The notes beneath the pieces are model-generated. The model saw only the letters and a list, made by a program, of their open reading frames with translations. It did not search any database and had not been told where the DNA came from. Below, in pieces: positions 24,046 through 32,941 of a stretch of 41,334 bases of DNA (the stretch's first letter is position 1; each line of letters opens with the position of its first letter). Position numbers and translations under genes: made by a program. The stretch covers positions 1 to 41,334 of the forward strand of contig NZ_JAHYXK010000027.1 of assembly GCF_019443125.1 (NCBI RefSeq). Reading direction: 5' to 3'. This DNA comes from Pontibacter aydingkolensis (GTDB taxonomy: Bacteria; Bacteroidota; Bacteroidia; Cytophagales; Hymenobacteraceae).

Positions 24046-24681
24046 ATGAATCAATTAGATATATTTGGGAATACGAATAGTGGAACTGATAACCCAATAG
24101 TGAAACCAGGTTATAATTCTATTAAGAATGGTGAGTTCTACTTTTTTCCCAACTTCTTTCCAAAACATGAGAGCGACTCTTTTTTCAAAGAATTAAAAGC
24201 CAATATTCTATGGAAGCAAGAATCAATGAACATGTACGGGAAGCAAGTCAACTTCCCAAGATTGACCGCATGGTACGGAGATAACGACAAACCATACAAG
24301 TTTTCAGGAATTACTCTTAATCCTAATCCTTGGACAGAATCCTTGTTGAAAATAAAAGAACACATTGAGCCTAAGTCGAATGTGGTTTACAATAGTGTAC
24401 TTCTAAATCTTTATCGTAACGGCAACGATTCAATTTCTTGGCATACTGATGCTGAACCAGAACTTGGGCGCAATCCAGTAATTGCTTCAGTCAATTTTGG
24501 GGAAACAAGAAAATTCCAGTTGCGCCACATTCATACTAAGGAGAAATTAGAGATTGAATTGAATCATGGGTCACTTCTAATTATGCAAGGCGAACTACAA
24601 CACTACTGGCAACACCAAGTTCCTAAAACTGGCAGGAATATCAATGCGAGAATAAACTTAACCTTTAGAGTGATTAAATAA
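24046..24681 (+). CDS. AlkB-like 2-oxoglutarate/Fe(II) dioxygenase
   Basis: About 211 residues from ATG 24046 (MNQLDIFGNTNSG); an ATG at 24010 would add 12 hydrophobic/basic residues. The double-stranded beta-helix core shows the Fe ligands HTDAEPE (HxD), the distal His in GELQHYWQHQ, and the 2-oxoglutarate Arg in GRNINARINLTFR, with LLNLYRNGNDSISWHTD typical of AlkB/ALKBH2-3 proteins. These oxidise N-alkyl groups on nucleic acid bases, reversing methylation. Only two bases separate its stop from the next ATG. Repair is the usual role; coupling to a helicase and a methyltransferase is not usual. Confidence 0.88.
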   Translation: MNQLDIFGNTNSGTDNPIVKPGYNSIKNGEFYFFPNFFPKHESDSFFKELKANILWKQESMNMYGKQVNFPRLTAWYGDNDKPYKFSGITLNPNPWTESLLKIKEHIEPKSNVVYNSVLLNLYRNGNDSISWHTDAEPELGRNPVIASVNFGETRKFQLRHIHTKEKLEIELNHGSLLIMQGELQHYWQHQVPKTGRNINARINLTFRVIK

Positions 24682-24683
24682 CA

Positions 24684-25712
24684 ATGCCATACTATTTCAA
24701 CCTCCCCCTTATAACAGATTTGACTGTTGAACAACAAGCTGTACTTAATGAACCTGATGCAATTGCAGTGTCTGGTGGTCCAGGAACAGGTAAAAGTGTT
24801 GTATCACTATGGAGACATATTAGAAATTATGGTATAGGTAATAAGAGAAGTTTACTTCTAACTTATACAGTTACTCTAAGAACCTATTTAGCAGCATCTG
24901 CTCATTCAGAACATCCAGTTGCTGGTGAAAATGTTAATAGGACTTATAAATGGGTAAGTGCCTGGGGTAGGTTAAATTATGATGAAATTATAATAGATGA
25001 AGCACAGGATGTTGAGGCAGTAAAGTATGACATTATAAGTAGACATGCTCCTTCTATTTCCTATGGAGCAGATGATAAGCAAATTGTTTTTCCTGACAAA
25101 GCTACTACAGAACATGCTTTAAGAGAGAAATTCCCACGGAATAGAAGCTTTATTTTGTATGAAAACTTCAGGAACTCCTATGAAATTATGCTCTTTGTAA
25201 GGGCTATGCTCCCCAATATTTTGATTCCGCAATCAACATTAGACACTTTGTTAGAGGACGGTAGAAGAGGCAATAAGCCCACTTTACTTGTGACGAACTT
25301 TGATAAACGAAAACAAGACAAAGCTATCATTGATATTATAAATGAATTCCGCTCTGATACGCACAACATTGCAATATTAGTTCCTCTTACTAAACACGTT
25401 GAACAGTTCTATAATCTTATTCAATCAGCAGGAATACGTTGCTCAAAATATGTCTACCAAGACGAAGAACTCTCAACAATTGAAAATGTACATGTGACCA
25501 CTTTTAAGTCATCTAAAGGCACTGAATTCGATACAGTTATTATCCCAGATTTTGAGGATTACCAAAGTAATATAGTTAACTTAACACTGGCTAAAATAAC
25601 AGAAAGGGATTATTATGTCGCTTTGACAAGAGCAAGACGCAACTTGTTCTTAATTAGCAGCAAAGATTTAGCCTTCCTTAATATTTCCACTTACCAAAAA
25701 GAATTGCTTTAA
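24684..25712 (+). CDS. Minimal SF1 (UvrD-like) helicase/ATPase
   Basis: 342 residues. Walker A is GGPGTGKS (31-38), Walker B IIIDEAQD (103-109), followed by the Q-like GADDKQIVF, then in the C-terminal half VTTFKSSKGTEFDTVII and YVALTRARRNL, motifs V and VI of UvrD/Rep enzymes. Typical UvrD proteins exceed 650 residues, so the 1B and 2B insertions are missing and this is a stripped-down motor. The TAATG at the end overlaps the next start by one base, so translation is coupled to the large SAP-domain gene. Confidence 0.85.
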   Translation: MPYYFNLPLITDLTVEQQAVLNEPDAIAVSGGPGTGKSVVSLWRHIRNYGIGNKRSLLLTYTVTLRTYLAASAHSEHPVAGENVNRTYKWVSAWGRLNYDEIIIDEAQDVEAVKYDIISRHAPSISYGADDKQIVFPDKATTEHALREKFPRNRSFILYENFRNSYEIMLFVRAMLPNILIPQSTLDTLLEDGRRGNKPTLLVTNFDKRKQDKAIIDIINEFRSDTHNIAILVPLTKHVEQFYNLIQSAGIRCSKYVYQDEELSTIENVHVTTFKSSKGTEFDTVIIPDFEDYQSNIVNLTLAKITERDYYVALTRARRNLFLISSKDLAFLNISTYQKELL

Positions 25713-27595
25713 TGAACAGCCATCCCACATATATACCCTTGAACTTAGAGAATTTACCTCAATATTTTCTAAGAGGTATTATTCTTCCAACTGTATTTTA
25801 CTCCAATCGAGCAGAAGATGTGCAAGATAGATTTAGCGACTCAATATTAATCTCCAAAAAAAAATGGACAGATGTTAGTAATTGTTCGCTTGAGGTTATT
25901 TTGACTGACTCCGAAAGTAATCAGCTTATACCTTTAACAAATAATTTTTACAGTTATAATGGAGTAATACCTATATCGAGAATTAAATCTATCACATTTC
26001 TTAATGCCGACAGAAAAACAAATATCCTGTGGGATATTAATAGTGGTGTGGGTTTTATACCAGAATCATTAGCAAAGGTCGAAGAATTTGATGAAAGGAA
26101 TTCTGCTTCAATCTCTGAATTAGATAATAAAAGCGTAAATCCTAACTCAATTGAAGCTTTAAAAAAAAGCGTTAAGTACTATGACCATATATTAGGTGGT
26201 TTTGCTTTCATGAAGTTAGGTGGTGAAACTTTCATGAATTACTCGCAAAACTACTTTTCAACGCTATCCTATTTCAACAAGCTTATTGAGGAGCAAATCC
26301 AAGATGTTCAAGCAGAAGGAAAGTCTTCATTCAGCAATAAATTTATAGGTCTATTTACCAAGGAAGAAAGCACTTGGACTAAATGGAGAAATGCAATTTT
26401 TGGTTTGGTGGATAAGGATTTTGTTCAGCAAGCTGCTTCATCAGAACGTATAAGAATAGAATCTAAGTTTAATAACATCAGAATTGATTCAATTGATAAA
26501 GATTCTTTCATATATGATTTAGCGGTCTTAGCCACCTATGGAGAGCGAAAAAACAAAAGTGCTGCTGATTTAGTATCTGATATTTATAATGGCAATATTG
26601 ATAAAACGAAAAGGGAAGAAATATCTCTTCTCTTTGGTCTAAATAGTGGATACTCGAAGCTTCGAAATAGGTACAAAGTAGGAGAAAAAGACAAGCTTGT
26701 AAAATTTAAACTTGACAGTAAGTTAGATTACTACACAATTGAAAGTGTATATCAATCTGTTTTCAATAAGTCAAGAGCCAGTTATAGTTTCCCATACTTA
26801 GACGCATGGTGTCCAACAGCTAAAACCAATTTATCTGTAAAAGGATATGAGACATATCAAGTATTAGATAAAGTTGTAATAGCAAAAAAAAAACACCAGT
26901 TTCTTTCTTTGGAGTACTTGGAAGAATTATTTCAAAAGTATTCGGCAAGTGAAGTATTCTCAACATTAACTGCATCCATCAACAAATGGCTTCCACCTTT
27001 TGCACATTTAGACGAAGAGAAAGGTTCTGTATATTTTGAGCAAATTCTTAGGAAGCCTATTTCTCTTTGGTATAAGAGTATCTTTAAGCAGATAGAATCT
27101 GATTATAAAGAAAATCTGTATGCTGAAAAACAAAATATTGAAGCTGATTTGATAGAATCTTTTGAATTAGAAAAATATCGATTAACAAAGCGGATTGAGG
27201 AATTAGAAGATGCACTCAATACCTTGAAAAGTCAACAGTTACCATCTTCTTCTATTTCTGAGGAAAATGAATCTCTACCCCCAACCGAAGAAAGATTAAA
27301 AGAAAATCAGAATCCAGATGATGTAGCTAAAGAAGTTTCTACTCCAAATGTGGTAGAATGGAATTTAAGAACAAATTCTGTTGACGAAGAACTCGAAGAA
27401 AAAATAGAATCTAATGCTGCAAAATCGTCCGAAAAATCAGATGATTATGACTCTATGACACTTACTGAACTTAAAGAAGTCGCAAAGAAATTGGGGATAT
27501 CGTCATTATCTAAATACAACAGTAAAAATAAGGATGTATTAATAAAGGCTATACGAAATACCCCCCTCAATTTTTTTAATAGTAGTTCATGCTAA
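25712..27595 (+). CDS. Large protein with coiled coil and C-terminal SAP/Rho-N-like domain, function unknown
   Basis: 627 residues. No catalytic motif is recognised in residues 1-450, which are mixed alpha/beta. A coiled-coil-prone stretch with SDYKENLYAEKQNIEADLI and ELEKYRLTKRIEELEDAL spans about 463-510, then a long acidic, Pro/Ser/Glu-rich linker, and a C-terminal domain with DSMTLTELKEVAKKLGI and KYNSKNKDVLIKAI at about 581-613 that fits the SAP / Rho N-terminal-like nucleic-acid-binding fold. Its stop overlaps the following ATG by seven bases. It is the largest member of the operon and probably the central, sensing or scaffold subunit; this is inference. Confidence 0.62.
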   Translation: MNSHPTYIPLNLENLPQYFLRGIILPTVFYSNRAEDVQDRFSDSILISKKKWTDVSNCSLEVILTDSESNQLIPLTNNFYSYNGVIPISRIKSITFLNADRKTNILWDINSGVGFIPESLAKVEEFDERNSASISELDNKSVNPNSIEALKKSVKYYDHILGGFAFMKLGGETFMNYSQNYFSTLSYFNKLIEEQIQDVQAEGKSSFSNKFIGLFTKEESTWTKWRNAIFGLVDKDFVQQAASSERIRIESKFNNIRIDSIDKDSFIYDLAVLATYGERKNKSAADLVSDIYNGNIDKTKREEISLLFGLNSGYSKLRNRYKVGEKDKLVKFKLDSKLDYYTIESVYQSVFNKSRASYSFPYLDAWCPTAKTNLSVKGYETYQVLDKVVIAKKKHQFLSLEYLEELFQKYSASEVFSTLTASINKWLPPFAHLDEEKGSVYFEQILRKPISLWYKSIFKQIESDYKENLYAEKQNIEADLIESFELEKYRLTKRIEELEDALNTLKSQQLPSSSISEENESLPPTEERLKENQNPDDVAKEVSTPNVVEWNLRTNSVDEELEEKIESNAAKSSEKSDDYDSMTLTELKEVAKKLGISSLSKYNSKNKDVLIKAIRNTPLNFFNSSSC

Positions 27596-29067
27596 GATTT
27601 AATAACCTAAAGAATTCTACTATTGATGTTGTCACTTTAGAGAATTTTCTAAACAGTAACTTTCAAGATGTTTATGATTTCTTTGTGACTCAAAAACACA
27701 GTGAGATTATTAAACATAAGGCTGATATCAAAAGGTACATTGCATTAAATCTTAATTATTTCAAGCAACTTGATATTTCATCTTCTACTAACCTATCGTT
27801 TATATCGATACTGCTTGATGTAAGTGAAAGACTTGGTTTTTTGATGGAGTTTAGAATTCTATATGAGCATCTAAAAAACCAGAACTACACTATTGGTAAA
27901 AGATTAGAAGCTGCATCTTTATATCTAATCAGTATAAACACGGCTGATGATTATTTGCGTAGCTGCGAGAGTATATGTGAAAAATTGCAGCTTGCTTACG
28001 AATTAGAAGAAGACAACGAAGACCGTATATTATTCACACTAATAAATTACTACGCTCAGGTAGTAAATAACTTTGGTCAATTCAATAGTCAGGCTGTAAC
28101 CGCACTAAAGGTAAAAATTATAGAAGTTAAGAATCAACTGGAAAATAGCTTTTTAACTCACCCGTTGATTCATCAAGTTCTAAATATTGAACTGGAGCCA
28201 GACATGGCTCCAGTAAATACAGCTTACCACAAAATTCAGCAGTTACTTTATGATTTTTTAAATCATAATAAAATTAGAGAGTTCTTAAAAGAAAACTTTC
28301 TAATTGAGAGTGGTACTTATTATGCTGAATTGTTGAAATACATACAGCCCGATTTTCATGCTATTAGGCAGATATCTGTCAACCAATACAAATTAATTAA
28401 TGACAATTCCGTTTTCTATTCTTTACAACGAGGTGTTAAAATCTTAACAGATGAAAATCAACTTTATGCATATCTCAATAGCTATGGGAATATGCATTAT
28501 CAAAAGATGATGTCTTCCTTAGAGTCTCTACCTCAAGCATTCTTTGATAAAGAAATAAGCATAATTGATTGGGCTTGTGGTCAAGGAATGGCTACAATTT
28601 CTTTCTTAGACTATTTAAATAACCAAGGTACAAAGCAGGAAATTAGAGACATAACATTAATTGAACCATCAGAAATAGCATTGAAACGTGCATCTCTACA
28701 CGTGAAAATGTATAATGAATCATTTAATGTTCTTACAGTAAATAAAGACATTGATTCACTTTCCTCTTCAGACTTTATACCAAACCAAGAATCAGTTAAA
28801 CTTCACTTGTTCTCAAATGTTCTTGACATGGAAGTTTTCCAGTTATCGAACCTGTTAGAACTGGTTAAAAACAGTTTCAATGGGGAAAACTATTTCATTT
28901 GTGCAAGCCCTTATGTAAATGATTTAAAGACAGAAAGAATTAATAGCTTCGTAAGATACTTTTCAAATTTTGAAGGCTATACTTTAATTGAATCAATAAG
29001 TGAGAGGGGATGTGAGTGGTATAATGATTGGACGAGAGTAATTAGAGTTTTTAGAGCAAATCTTTAA
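27589..29067 (+). CDS. Class I SAM-dependent methyltransferase with large helical N-terminal region
   Basis: 492 residues. Residues 1-310 are mostly helical with no obvious domain. From about 325 a Rossmann MTase begins: motif I IIDWACGQGMATISFL, an acidic residue in ITLIEPSEIALKRASL (motif II), and the later SVKLHLFSNVLDMEVFQL motif IV-like region. The usual catalytic NPPY or PC of DNA methylases is not evident, so the target (protein, RNA, DNA or small molecule) is open. Its start overlaps the preceding stop. Last gene of the operon; a hairpin at 29111-29150 follows. Confidence 0.75.
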   Translation: MLRFNNLKNSTIDVVTLENFLNSNFQDVYDFFVTQKHSEIIKHKADIKRYIALNLNYFKQLDISSSTNLSFISILLDVSERLGFLMEFRILYEHLKNQNYTIGKRLEAASLYLISINTADDYLRSCESICEKLQLAYELEEDNEDRILFTLINYYAQVVNNFGQFNSQAVTALKVKIIEVKNQLENSFLTHPLIHQVLNIELEPDMAPVNTAYHKIQQLLYDFLNHNKIREFLKENFLIESGTYYAELLKYIQPDFHAIRQISVNQYKLINDNSVFYSLQRGVKILTDENQLYAYLNSYGNMHYQKMMSSLESLPQAFFDKEISIIDWACGQGMATISFLDYLNNQGTKQEIRDITLIEPSEIALKRASLHVKMYNESFNVLTVNKDIDSLSSSDFIPNQESVKLHLFSNVLDMEVFQLSNLLELVKNSFNGENYFICASPYVNDLKTERINSFVRYFSNFEGYTLIESISERGCEWYNDWTRVIRVFRANL

Positions 29068-29110
29068 TAATGAGTTAGTATTTTGATGCTCTAAATAATA
29101 TTTTATTTTT

Positions 29111-29150
29111 TTAAATGTGGGAAGTATGGAAGTATACTTCCCACATTTAA
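29111..29150. repeat. GGAAGT-family hairpin, copy A
   Basis: TTAAATGTGGGAAGTAT (29111-29127) pairs perfectly over 17 bases with 29134-29150 around the loop GGAAGT. It lies between the convergent MTase and recombinase genes and could act as a bidirectional terminator or as a protein-binding site. Confidence 0.85.
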
Positions 29151-29206
29151 AATCACAAAATGCCATTCACGAAATCATTGCGATATTCAATAAGATAAAA
29201 TATCAA

Positions 29207-29824
29207 TCATTCGCTTAATTGCTCTTTTACCTTACTAATAGTACTCATACCACACCGACACAACCGTTTGATTTCAGAGTAACTCATACCCTGCCCCAGA
29301 TATTTCTGGATGTCTTTGTGCTTGCTTAAAAACTTCTCCCTGCTCTCCACCGTGCCGACCAGTCGACCCGTGTGAAGCCCTTTTCTCTTTCTTTCCACTA
29401 TACCACTCTTTATCCTTGTTGAAAGCTGTTCCGATTCTAAACGTGCAAGGTCGGAAACTATGGTTACTATTAACTTTGAAAAAATGTCGTCCGCTGGATT
29501 ACCAGCATTAAGCGTAATTCCTAAATTATGGATATACAGCCTTACCCGTTGCTCTTCCAGTTTTTTTAGTAAGGTCAGGGTCTCATGCGTGTTCCTGCCC
29601 AATCGACTAATTTCGTGAACCATTATAGCTTCGACTTCGCTCTCAGCTACATACTTTAACATAGCTTGCAGTTGCGCCCGTTCTTCCATCTTCTTAGAGA
29701 AGCCACTAACTTTTTCAGAGAAAACTTTGACAGCTTCGAAGCCCTCTACTTTTCTCAAGTCATTAATTTGCCTGGACGTACTCTGCTCTTGACTGCTTAC
29801 ACGTGTGTAAATTACAGATTTCAT
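29207..29824 (-). CDS. Serine recombinase of the resolvase/invertase family
   Basis: 205 residues. The catalytic Ser is the first in YTRVSSQEQSTS (Ser10); motifs IMVHEISRLGRNTHETL and the long helix TRIKSGIVERKRKGLHTGRL follow. The C-terminal YSEIKRLCRCGMSTISKVKEQL forms a helix-turn-helix. It cuts and rejoins DNA at a short site, for inversion or resolution. It converges on the operon and may invert or resolve part of this island, although no inverted crossover pair was recognised by eye. Confidence 0.93.
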   Translation of the reverse strand: MKSVIYTRVSSQEQSTSRQINDLRKVEGFEAVKVFSEKVSGFSKKMEERAQLQAMLKYVAESEVEAIMVHEISRLGRNTHETLTLLKKLEEQRVRLYIHNLGITLNAGNPADDIFSKLIVTIVSDLARLESEQLSTRIKSGIVERKRKGLHTGRLVGTVESREKFLSKHKDIQKYLGQGMSYSEIKRLCRCGMSTISKVKEQLSE

Positions 29825-29990
29825 ATAGTTAGCTTTTAGACTTCAAACACTCCCATTTTAGCAAGTGCTATAACAGGAGTAAATATATAAGTATAAGATA
29901 TAGCATCAAAGCTATTAAAGCAGGAAAATGGAGTAAGGTTTAGTTAGGAGTAAATCATTAGCACTAATACAGTAAATTGCATGTGTAAGT

Positions 29991-30031
29991 ATGGAAGTGG
30001 AAGCGGAGACAAACTTGCTTCCCACTTCCAT
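29991..30031. repeat. GGAAGT-family hairpin, copy B
   Basis: ATGGAAGTGGAAGC pairs with GCTTCCCACTTCCAT with one bulged base. It lies in the leader before the gene at 30053, downstream of a divergent recombinase start, so it is not simply a gene-end terminator. Confidence 0.8.
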
Positions 30032-30052
30032 TATAAGTTTAAAAAAAATAAC

Positions 30053-30814
30053 ATGAGTAAGAAGCCAGCCAAAGAAATTCTATTTAAAGAATTAACATCA
30101 TTAGCCGTAGACATAATAGTGGTAGACATACAGAAAAACTCAGTACTCAAAAGAGAGGTTTCTGGTCTTTATTTTAAAGAATACTCTGTTGGTCAAGAGC
30201 AGGAGTATGATAGTTATCTAAATAAGCTATATAAGGCTTTCTTCAATGAAATAAATGCAGAATTAGCAGAAGTTCGCAATCCTGTCATTTTCCTGGAAAC
30301 CTTAAATGATAAAGTTAGGGAAGTGGAAGTTTCCTTTAGTGCAACGCTTGAGATAGAAGAAGAAAAAATTAATGATTATCCTATCCCAATCTCACTGGAT
30401 GCAAAAGACTTTTTCAATGATATGGCAGCAATTCAAGAAGGCTACATCTCAAAGGTTAGTAGCTTCATTGAACAGAAGCTACAGCAGCTAAGCCCCAAAG
30501 AAAGCAGTGAAAGTATTGAAATCAACAATGGTGGCTTGACACTGGATTTCAACCTTGGGAGAAACGAGGTTGTTGCTCTATTTCTGTTGCTTCAGGATGC
30601 TGGTGTCATCAACAACAAATCGGTAGCCAAGTTCTTAAATACCTATGTGAAGTGGAGGGAATTTGATGGCAATGATAAACCAGTCTACAATAGAGTTACG
30701 GATGCTTCCAATCCAATCTGGAAACTAAAAAACAACGATGTGGAAACAGATGATATCATAACTAAACTGAAAGGAAAAATAAATACAGCAAATATCAAAA
30801 GAAAAGAAAATTAA
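30053..30814 (+). CDS. Protein with RteC-like C-terminal domain, function unknown
   Basis: 253 residues from ATG 30053 (MSKKPAKEILFKELTSL); the longer reading from 29981 includes the hairpin copy B and is rejected. The C-terminal half GLTLDFNLGRNEVVALFLLLQD, NNKSVAKFLNTYVKWREF and NPIWKLKNN resembles the RteC-like domains of Bacteroidetes mobile elements, which regulate excision and conjugation genes. The N-terminal part is helical and acidic. It lies 90 bases before the DUF3987 gene on the same strand; together they look like the replication/regulation module of the element. Confidence 0.6.
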   Translation: MSKKPAKEILFKELTSLAVDIIVVDIQKNSVLKREVSGLYFKEYSVGQEQEYDSYLNKLYKAFFNEINAELAEVRNPVIFLETLNDKVREVEVSFSATLEIEEEKINDYPIPISLDAKDFFNDMAAIQEGYISKVSSFIEQKLQQLSPKESSESIEINNGGLTLDFNLGRNEVVALFLLLQDAGVINNKSVAKFLNTYVKWREFDGNDKPVYNRVTDASNPIWKLKNNDVETDDIITKLKGKINTANIKRKEN

Positions 30815-30904
30815 GTCACTGATAATCAATGGAAACTTCCAAAACATTCTTTCTGAGGTAGCACCAAGCCTGCATATTTGCATCATAAAAATTAATAAAA
30901 GAAA

Positions 30905-32245
30905 ATGATGCAAATTCAAAACTCAGCTACTACCGCCCAGGCTGCGGCAGTTGACCAGACCAACACCACGCAATCTAATAGCACATTCCCAATCCATGTA
31001 CTGCCTGAGGCTATCAGAGAGTATATGGTTGAGCATGAGAAATACAACGGGTGGTCAATAGACCACTCAGGTCTGGCTTCAATCATGACAGCATCTTCAG
31101 CAATCGGTAACACGCACCAAGCGGGAAACAGGGGCTTCGTGGTATCTCCCGTGTTGTTTGGAGTCGCAGTTGGCTTGTCTGGAACAGCCAAGTCAGCAAC
31201 CGCCAAAAGACCTTTTAAGCAAATTATAGAGCAGCAGATATCCATTATAGGTCAGCACAAAGAGAGCATGAAGGAGTACAAACTCAGGCTGGCTCACTGG
31301 AAAAAAGACAAAAGCCAGCCTATGCCAGAAGCCCCTGTACAGGAGAAGAAGTTTATCGCAGGAAGTATGACTGTTCCTGCACTCGCCCAGGCACTCACTA
31401 ACAGCAGAAGGTCTATGACTTTATTTCATGATGAAGTAGCAGACTTCATTGATGGGATAAATAAGAACACCAAAGATGATTACCTTAAGTTCTTTGATGG
31501 TGAGGTGTACACCAGAGATATAAAGGGCGAAGATGTATTCGTGGAATTACCATTCGTAAATATCATCGGTACTACGCAACCAAGCAGACTTGATGTGTTT
31601 GCTAAAAACAAAGGTATAGGCAGCGGATTCAGCTACCGATTCCTTTTTAGTTACCCAGAAGAGACAACACCGATGTTCGTATCAGGGGAGGTCAATCAGC
31701 AGGTTCTTGACAACTATGATGCCCTTTTCTCACAATTGCTAAACAGGCTATACCTAAGCATTGACATGAATGGCAATCCAGTGCCAAGGATTTTGAAGCT
31801 GACTAAATCAGCGCAGTCAACTTATGATGCCTGGAGAATGAATTTTGTCCAGCAGGAAGATTTGGATGAGGTGGAAAGGGGTATCCGAAACAAGCTTCAC
31901 AACTACAGCCTCCGTTTCTGCCTAATCCTACAACTACTCTATTGGGCAGCAGGTGAAGCTGGTAAAGACGAAATCGGTGAGAGGGCTGTTGAGGGAGCAA
32001 TTGAATTAACGGGTTACTTCTTGGAGAGTGCGCTTAAAGCACATGAGCATATGGCAATCGGAACAAATAACAATGCTACTGTCATAACTCCACGTGAACT
32101 CGATGTGGTAGGCTTGTATAACGAAGGGTATACCTATGCTGACATAAAAGACCTAATCAACATGTCTATGCAGAAAATAAAGTCAACGCTTCATATGAAC
32201 AAATCTTTACTTACTTCAGAAGCAAGGCATAGACTAAAGAAGTAG
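30905..32245 (+). CDS. DUF3987 (YfjI-like) primase/helicase-type protein
   Basis: 446 residues. The N-terminal region shows SGLASIMTASSAIGNTHQAG, then a P-loop-like GLSGTAKSATAKRPF that stands where Walker A sits, SMTLFHDEVADFIDGINKN, and FVNIIGTTQPSRLDVF, typical of the DUF3987 ATPase family found on plasmids, prophages and integrative elements beside replication genes. A final domain with PRELDVVGLYNEGYTYADI and LINMSMQKIKSTLHMNKSLL is helix-turn-helix-like. It probably takes part in element replication. Convergent with the gene ending at 32287, with hairpin copy C between. Confidence 0.88.
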   Translation: MMQIQNSATTAQAAAVDQTNTTQSNSTFPIHVLPEAIREYMVEHEKYNGWSIDHSGLASIMTASSAIGNTHQAGNRGFVVSPVLFGVAVGLSGTAKSATAKRPFKQIIEQQISIIGQHKESMKEYKLRLAHWKKDKSQPMPEAPVQEKKFIAGSMTVPALAQALTNSRRSMTLFHDEVADFIDGINKNTKDDYLKFFDGEVYTRDIKGEDVFVELPFVNIIGTTQPSRLDVFAKNKGIGSGFSYRFLFSYPEETTPMFVSGEVNQQVLDNYDALFSQLLNRLYLSIDMNGNPVPRILKLTKSAQSTYDAWRMNFVQQEDLDEVERGIRNKLHNYSLRFCLILQLLYWAAGEAGKDEIGERAVEGAIELTGYFLESALKAHEHMAIGTNNNATVITPRELDVVGLYNEGYTYADIKDLINMSMQKIKSTLHMNKSLLTSEARHRLKK

Positions 32246-32250
32246 ATACA

Positions 32251-32282
32251 GAAGTGGGAAGTATGCTGTTACTTCCCACTTC
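32251..32282. repeat. GGAAGT-family hairpin, copy C
   Basis: GAAGTGGGAAGTA (32251-32263) pairs perfectly with TACTTCCCACTTC (32270-32282) around TGCTGT. It lies between two convergent genes. Confidence 0.85.
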
Positions 32283-32286
32283 CATC

Positions 32287-32688
32287 TCATTTATCCATCA
32301 GCCATTCATGGTATGCCTGAACCCTCCTGTTTATAGTATAGGATACGCCATGACAAGATACTTCTTCCTCAAGCCTGTCGATGCTCACTTGTAGTGGCAT
32401 AGTGGCATGCATTGCCAGTTCTTGGTCGTAAAATAACACCAGTACTTTGATAGAAGAAGAGAAAATGTGCATTTGGTTCTTAACGTACTGTTCCAAAACG
32501 TAATTGTAATCTTCTGCGCTGGTTATACAATGGTAAATGTTCGTCTTCTCTTCAATTATACCACTTGGAACTACTTCATAGCCCCCACCCTTAGTCTGGA
32601 TTCTGAGGGGAGCAGGTATGTCTAACTCATAAGCATCTTTATCCAAGTTAAAGATGATAGGGTTTTGATAAATGAAATTAGTATCCAT
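32287..32688 (-). CDS. Hypothetical protein of the ribbon-helix-helix gene pair
   Basis: 132 residues from ATG 32688 (MDTNFIYQNPIIFNLDKDAYE); the reading extended upstream to 32730 overlaps the preceding gene and is rejected. Beta-rich with a stretch NIYHCITSAEDYNYVLEQYVKNQMH and a C-terminal HGVSYTINRRVQAYHEWL. No family recognised. Its ATG lies within the last codons of the 32848 gene, so it is translated from the same transcript. A toxin-antitoxin arrangement with the small DNA-binding-like protein is possible but unsupported by sequence family. Confidence 0.55.
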   Translation of the reverse strand: MDTNFIYQNPIIFNLDKDAYELDIPAPLRIQTKGGGYEVVPSGIIEEKTNIYHCITSAEDYNYVLEQYVKNQMHIFSSSIKVLVLFYDQELAMHATMPLQVSIDRLEEEVSCHGVSYTINRRVQAYHEWLMDK

Positions 32689-32848
32689 TTTCAGCCATGA
32701 TTTTTTCAAGGGTCTTGAGAGAAATAGCAATCAACTTACCTTTCGAGAATCGGGCATTGTATTTACGGGAAGCTATTATTTTGAGCAAATCAAGTTGTTC
32801 GCTCACTGCTCTGCTAACCTTAACTGTAACTGTTTTCATAATACTCAT
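32678..32848 (-). CDS. Small ribbon-helix-helix-like protein (56 residues)
   Basis: A short gene read from ATG 32848: MSIMKTVTVKVSRAVSEQL opens with an alternating strand, then helix LDLLKIIASRKYNARFSKGK and helix LIAISLKTLEKIMAENGY. The strand-helix-helix order and the turn containing FSKGK fit ribbon-helix-helix (Arc/CopG-type) DNA-binding proteins, often autorepressors of partner genes. It is directly followed, with overlapping stop and start, by the 32688 gene, and lies 93 bases from the divergent gene at 32942. Confidence 0.62.
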   Translation of the reverse strand: MSIMKTVTVKVSRAVSEQLDLLKIIASRKYNARFSKGKLIAISLKTLEKIMAENGY

Positions 32849-32906
32849 CTTTATAAGTATTTATAAAAAAAGTATACCTCTCCCCTTTTCTACCAAACAT
32901 CATGTT

Positions 32907-32924
32907 CCTGATATATACTCTAAA
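32907..32924 (+). promoter_or_regulatory. Shared promoter/operator motif upstream of the 32942 gene
   Basis: CCTGATATATACTCTAAA ends exactly 17 bases before the ATG, in the intergenic region that also serves the divergent small RHH-like gene. An 18-bp sequence differing at one position ends the same distance before the ATG at 38220. Confidence 0.65.
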
Positions 32925-32941
32925 ACAAAAGGAACAAGCTA

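Noticed and set aside
29981..30052. Longer start for the RteC-like protein gene
   Set aside because: The extension is translated from hairpin copy B and looks non-coding.
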